A stretch of DNA of 15,333 nt, taken from the NCBI GenBank assembly GCA_035384605.1, contig DAOOIV010000116.1:1-15333 (forward strand). The letters run 5' to 3'. Positions 12,305 through 15,333 of the stretch are shown here, piece by piece. The notes below the pieces were generated by a model. The model was not told the DNA's origin. It was given only the letters and a program-made list of their open reading frames with translations, and did not search any database. This DNA comes from Phycisphaerae bacterium (GTDB lineage Bacteria > Planctomycetota > Phycisphaerae > UBA1845 > PWPN01). The position numbers and the translations under genes are program-made. Positions within the stretch are counted from its first letter, which is position 1, and every line of letters starts with the position of its first letter.

Positions 12305-14398
12305 ATGTATCGATTGGCACGACTAAGGAATATCGGAATCTCCGCTCACATCGACTCGGGTAAGACAACCCTGAGCGAGCGCATCCTCTATTACTGCGGA
12401 CGCATCCATCGGATGGGCGACGTCAAGGACGGCGGCGATGGGGCTACCATGGACCACATGGAGCTGGAAAAGGAACGCGGCATCACCATCACCTCGGCGG
12501 CCACAACCGTCCAGTGGGACGATAAGATCATCAACCTGATCGACACCCCAGGGCACGTCGACTTCACCATCGAGGTCGAGCGGTCGCTCCGCGTGCTGGA
12601 TGGCGCCATTTTGGTGCTGTGTGCCGTGGGCGGCGTCCAGTCGCAGTCACTGACGGTCGACCGCCAGATGAAACGCTACAACGTTCCGCGTATCGCCTTC
12701 ATCAACAAGTGCGATCGCGTCGGGGCAGACCCCGCCCGGGTAATCAATGAGATCGAAGAGAAGCTCGGGGTGGAAGCGGTGCCCCTGCAGATCCCCGTCG
12801 GCCTGGAAGGCAACCACGTGGGCGTCGTTGATCTGATTACCATGAAGGCCGTCTACTTTGACGGGGAGAATGGTGAAAAGGTCCGTCTCGACGCGATTCC
12901 CGGTGAACTGGTCGACGCCGCGAATCGGACCCGTCACGGCATGCTCGATACCCTCTCCCTCTACAGCGACGAGATCATGGAACTTATGCTCGAAGACAAG
13001 CCGATCAGCGAGGAACTCCTCCACCGAGTCATCCGCGAGCGAACCATCGCCAGGGAAATCACGCCGGTCCTGCTCGGCTCGGCGTTCAGAAACAAAGGCG
13101 TGCAACCTCTGCTCAACGCCGTTTGCCGCTATCTGCCCAGTCCGCTGGACCGGATCACCTATGCCAAGGACAACGAGAACGAAGGGGCGGAGGTGGCGCT
13201 CACGGCCGATCCCGACGCCGCTCCCGTCGGCATGGCATTCAAGATCGTCGACGAGCCTTTCGGCCAGCTCACCTATACTCGCGTCTACCAGGGCACTATC
13301 GACAAGGGACGGACGTACCTCAACAGCCGCACGCAGCGCAAGCAACGCGTCGCCCGGATCCTACGGATGCACGCCGACCAACGCGAGGATATCGACCGGG
13401 CCCTTGCCGGCGACATCGTGGCTCTGATGGGCGTTGAGTGCAATTCAGGCGATACCATCTGCGACCTTGAACACAACTACTCGCTCGAACGCATCTACGT
13501 GGCCGAGCCCGTCATATCGCTGGCCGTCAGCGTCGCAAAAACCGCCGACCGCGACAAGCTGAGCAAGGCCCTGGGCCGATTCTGCCGCGAGGACCCGACG
13601 TTCCACGTGCGCACCGACGACAAGACCGGCGAAACGCTCATCTCGGGCATGGGCGAGCTGCACCTGGACGTCTACGTCGAACGCCTGCGCCGCGAGTACA
13701 AGCTTGAGCTTCAAGTCGGACGGCCTCAGGTCAGCTACCGCGAGGCGCCCACACAGGAAGTCTCGTTCAACTACAAGCACCGCAAACAGACCGGCGGCGC
13801 AGGCCAGTACGCCCACGTTATCGGCAAATTGATCCCCTTGCCCGACAGCGCCGAAAGGGACTACGAGTTCGAGAACGCAGTCAGTTGCGGACGCATTCCC
13901 ACCGAGTTCATTCCCTCCTGTGACAAGGGTTTTCAGAGTGCCCGCGGCAAGGGACCGCTGGCCGGCTACGAAATCGTGCGGGTGAAGATCCTGCTCGAAG
14001 ACGGCAGCTATCACACCGTGGACTCGTCCGACATGGCCTTTCAGATCTGTGCCCGCGACGCCTTCATTGAGGCCTTTCGGCGATCGCAACCCGCTTTGCT
14101 GGAACCGATCGCCAAAGTGGAAGTCGAAATCCCTGGCGAATTCCAGGGCTCCGTAGTCGGCGATCTGTCGAGCCGCAGAGGTATCATCACCAACGTCGAG
14201 CCGCGGCAAAACACGGTAGTCGTCAACGCCGAGGTCCCGCTGGCCGAGATGTTCGGTTATTCGACCGACGTCCGCTCGGCCACGCAGGGCAAGGGGACGT
14301 TCACGATGGAGTTCTGCTGTTACCGACAGGTACCGCGAGAAATCCAGGAGGAGATCATCCTGGCCCGAAAGAAAGCCGCCGCCGGGCAACGGTCATGA
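12305..14398 (+). CDS. fusA: Translation elongation factor G, spd type 1
   Basis: This is the ribosomal translocase GTPase; its 697 residues match full-length EF-G. G motifs: AHIDSGKTT (14-22), switch I with ERGITITSAAT (57-67), DTPGH (80-84) with catalytic His84, NKCD (134-137), and GSAFRNKGVQ as the G5 region. Domain IV motifs FNYKHRKQTGGAGQYAHV and the EF-G C-terminus (QGSVVGDLSSRRGII, EMFGYSTDVRSATQGKGTF) are present. AHIDSGKTTLSERIL and the LCAVGGVQSQSLTVDRQM stretch resemble mitochondrial EF-G1 and the spdEFG1 group of spirochaetes, planctomycetes and deltaproteobacteria rather than ordinary bacterial EF-G. That group is the translocase, with a second paralogue expected elsewhere for recycling. 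It stands alone: no rpsL, rpsG or tuf beside it. The start at 12305 gives the family N-terminus (RLRNIGISAHID); the ribosome site GGAAAG is weak. Confidence 0.95.
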   Translation: MYRLARLRNIGISAHIDSGKTTLSERILYYCGRIHRMGDVKDGGDGATMDHMELEKERGITITSAATTVQWDDKIINLIDTPGHVDFTIEVERSLRVLDGAILVLCAVGGVQSQSLTVDRQMKRYNVPRIAFINKCDRVGADPARVINEIEEKLGVEAVPLQIPVGLEGNHVGVVDLITMKAVYFDGENGEKVRLDAIPGELVDAANRTRHGMLDTLSLYSDEIMELMLEDKPISEELLHRVIRERTIAREITPVLLGSAFRNKGVQPLLNAVCRYLPSPLDRITYAKDNENEGAEVALTADPDAAPVGMAFKIVDEPFGQLTYTRVYQGTIDKGRTYLNSRTQRKQRVARILRMHADQREDIDRALAGDIVALMGVECNSGDTICDLEHNYSLERIYVAEPVISLAVSVAKTADRDKLSKALGRFCREDPTFHVRTDDKTGETLISGMGELHLDVYVERLRREYKLELQVGRPQVSYREAPTQEVSFNYKHRKQTGGAGQYAHVIGKLIPLPDSAERDYEFENAVSCGRIPTEFIPSCDKGFQSARGKGPLAGYEIVRVKILLEDGSYHTVDSSDMAFQICARDAFIEAFRRSQPALLEPIAKVEVEIPGEFQGSVVGDLSSRRGIITNVEPRQNTVVVNAEVPLAEMFGYSTDVRSATQGKGTFTMEFCCYRQVPREIQEEIILARKKAAAGQRS

Positions 14399-14416
14399 AC
14401 GGATGGCCTCCCGCTT

Positions 14417-14435
14417 CCCCCCTCACCAAGGGGGG
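14417..14435 (+). terminator. Strong hairpin after fusA
   Basis: CCCCCCT (14417-14423) pairs with AGGGGGG (14429-14435) around CACCA, 18 bases after the fusA stop. No T-run follows, so it may be an end-protecting hairpin or a dispersed repeat instead of an intrinsic terminator. Confidence 0.4.
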
Positions 14436-14482
14436 ATTGAGCGGGGGCGAGAAGGGAGCGATCTGCGCGCCGCTGGGCCGAG

Positions 14483-14552
14483 TAGGCATGCTTTGCACGC
14501 CGAAGTCCGTAGGGCGAGCTCTGCACGCCAAAAGCGTCGGGTAAAGCCCGAC
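14483..14552. repeat. Short imperfect direct repeats forming hairpins
   Basis: Two related units, GTAGGCATGCTTTGCACGCC (14483-14501, beginning at the GT) and the unit at 14509-14529, each fold with 7-base arms around TTT or TCT. Each arm pair has one mismatch and the right arm GCACGCC is the same. A third hairpin pairs GTCGGG (14536-14541) with CCCGAC (14547-14552) around TAAAG. No coding content is recognised. Confidence 0.6.
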
Positions 14553-14575
14553 CTGCCGAACTGGACGAAGTGATC

Positions 14576-14640
14576 AGTTATCAGTGAGAGGACACGACCG
14601 ATCGCGAACACTGAGAACTGACGACTGAGAACTGATAACT
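14576..14640. repeat. Inverted and direct short repeats of ACTGA type
   Basis: AGTTATCAGT (14576-14585) is the exact reverse complement of ACTGATAACT (14631-14640). Between them ACTGAGAACTGA occurs twice with a 14-base period (14610-14621 and 14624-14635). Text of this kind is common in intergenic DNA of planctomycetes and cyanobacteria as I remember it. Confidence 0.65.
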
Positions 14641-14683
14641 CGAAAGAACGATTGCTTCCGTGTTACCAGCGTGAAGCATCACC

Positions 14684-14716
14684 GACGCCCGCGGCCAACC
14701 CGCGGGCGTCTCTTTG
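14684..14716 (+). terminator. GC-rich intrinsic terminator candidate
   Basis: An 11-base perfect stem, GACGCCCGCGG (14684-14694) with CCGCGGGCGTC (14700-14710) around CCAAC, is followed by TCTTTG. It is the best terminator shape in the window but lies 286 bases after the fusA stop. It could end the fusA transcript or an unannotated small RNA. Confidence 0.5.
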
Positions 14717-14896
14717 CGCGACACGACGTTCAACAGGTGGCGGATGCAGGTCGCCCTGCTGCTCGCCATCCTGATTCGATGGCCCCACATCCCATCTGGG
14801 ACCTCCGGGGGCGAGGATTCCTATCATCATCCTACCGGACGTGGGTCGAAACGGTGGGTCGGCAGGTCGAAACGCGGACGTGGCTAATCTGTGAGA

Positions 14897-14940
14897 AGCG
14901 GTCAGCGGTCGGCATTCAGCGATCGGCTTTCAGCGACCGG
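14897..14940. repeat. Degenerate 14-base tandem repeat
   Basis: Units AGCGGTCGGCATTC (14904-14917), AGCGATCGGCTTTC (14918-14931) and AGCGACCGG (14932-14940), with a partial AGCGGTC before them (14897-14903). From here to about 15070 the sequence has the look of dispersed intergenic repeats (for example ACGCAGAGGAATGCGGAG and TTCTTCATCTGCGTCAATC). I find no gene from 14399 to 15333. Confidence 0.6.
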
Positions 14941-15097
14941 AGAAACAGTGTTTCACCGCAGCGGACGCAGAGGAATGCGGAGACCTATCTCAGTTGTCTC
15001 CGTTTCCTCATGTTCAAATGCCTTCCTCCTGTTCTTCATCTGCGTCAATCCCATGATCTGCCGGCCGGGACTCGCTTTCTCTCTCGGCGTTTTCGAT

Positions 15098-15145
15098 TGA
15101 AGCAGGTAGGGCAGGTTCGCTCGGCCCGGAATCCTTTCCGGGCCG
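15098..15145. repeat. 48-base direct repeat with hairpin, copy 1
   Basis: This matches 15260-15307 with two substitutions and an offset of 162 bases. Its last part forms TCGGCCCGGA (15121-15130), loop ATCCTT, TCCGGGCCGA (15137-15146). A smaller hairpin with the same loop, TGCGGA-ATCCTT-TCCGCA, follows at 15153-15170 with a different stem. Confidence 0.85.
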
Positions 15146-15259
15146 AATCCTCTGCGGAATCCTTTCCGCATTCAGCGCCCATGACGATGCCAATTCTCCA
15201 CCCGAAGGCCGGGTGCCATGCCCACGGCCTTGCGTGGGCATGCGCCTCCAAAAGAATCC

Positions 15260-15307
15260 TGAAGCAGGCAGGGCAGGTCCGCTCGGCCCGGAATCCTTTC
15301 CGGGCCG
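15260..15307. repeat. 48-base direct repeat with hairpin, copy 2
   Basis: Second copy of the unit at 15098-15145, with hairpin CGGCCCGGA (15284-15292), loop ATCCTT, TCCGGGCCG (15299-15307). A third start of the hairpin, TCGGCCCGGAATC (15321-15333), runs off the end of the window. Confidence 0.85.
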
Positions 15308-15333
15308 CACTCTCGCTCGCTCGGCCCGGAATC

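Noticed and set aside
13445..14389. Minus-strand frame of 314 codons within fusA
   Set aside because: Shadow of the strongly conserved EF-G coding sequence.
15098..15333. CRISPR array
   Set aside because: Only two full copies with a 114-base spacing between them that contains another hairpin; no cas genes.

Overview
The window is GC-rich bacterial DNA and most likely comes from a member of the Planctomycetota. Four things point there: an elongation factor G of the spirochaete/planctomycete/deltaproteobacterial (spd) type, three PEP-CTERM proteins, a small protein that resembles a conserved planctomycete family as I remember it, and repeat-rich intergenic DNA. I know no species that I would assign it to. 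The phylum call is inference from sequence style and recalled families, not from a search.

Left part (87-5007, mostly minus strand): a polyamine region. Reading on the minus strand, an agmatinase (4084-5007) is followed after only 11 bases by a RelE/ParE-type toxin (3770-4072). The toxin overlaps its presumed antitoxin (3514-3786). The antitoxin stop abuts a second, truncated copy of the agmatinase 3' end (3299-3514). The toxin-antitoxin pair is therefore flanked by a 192-bp direct repeat of agmatinase coding sequence (3323-3514 and 4108-4299, 7 mismatches by my count). This looks like a very small module that entered the end of the agmatinase gene and rebuilt it. A small plus-strand gene (2915-3229) separates this from a deoxyhypusine-synthase-like gene (1370-2527) and an ornithine-decarboxylase-like gene (87-1223). 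Agmatinase and the decarboxylase both make putrescine. The deoxyhypusine-synthase-like enzyme could then make a longer polyamine such as homospermidine.

Middle (5720-8704, plus strand): an N-acylglucosamine 2-epimerase family gene followed after 12 bases by a sodium:solute symporter, read as a two-gene sugar uptake and epimerisation unit. The 0.7 kb before it holds only palindromic repeats.

Right of centre (9161-11726, plus strand): three secreted PEP-CTERM proteins in a row, each with its own leader. The first and third are paralogues with a tryptophan-rich core motif; the middle one is unrelated outside its sorting tail. A perfect TGTGA-N6-TCACA inverted repeat lies upstream of the first. 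A strong hairpin follows the last. No exosortase is in the window.

Right end (12305-15333): a solitary fusA-type EF-G gene, then about 0.93 kb without any gene I can support. That last stretch is packed with hairpins, short direct repeats and dispersed-repeat-like text. Across the whole window there are several sets of small palindromes whose loops stay constant while their stems change together. These deserve comparison over the genome.
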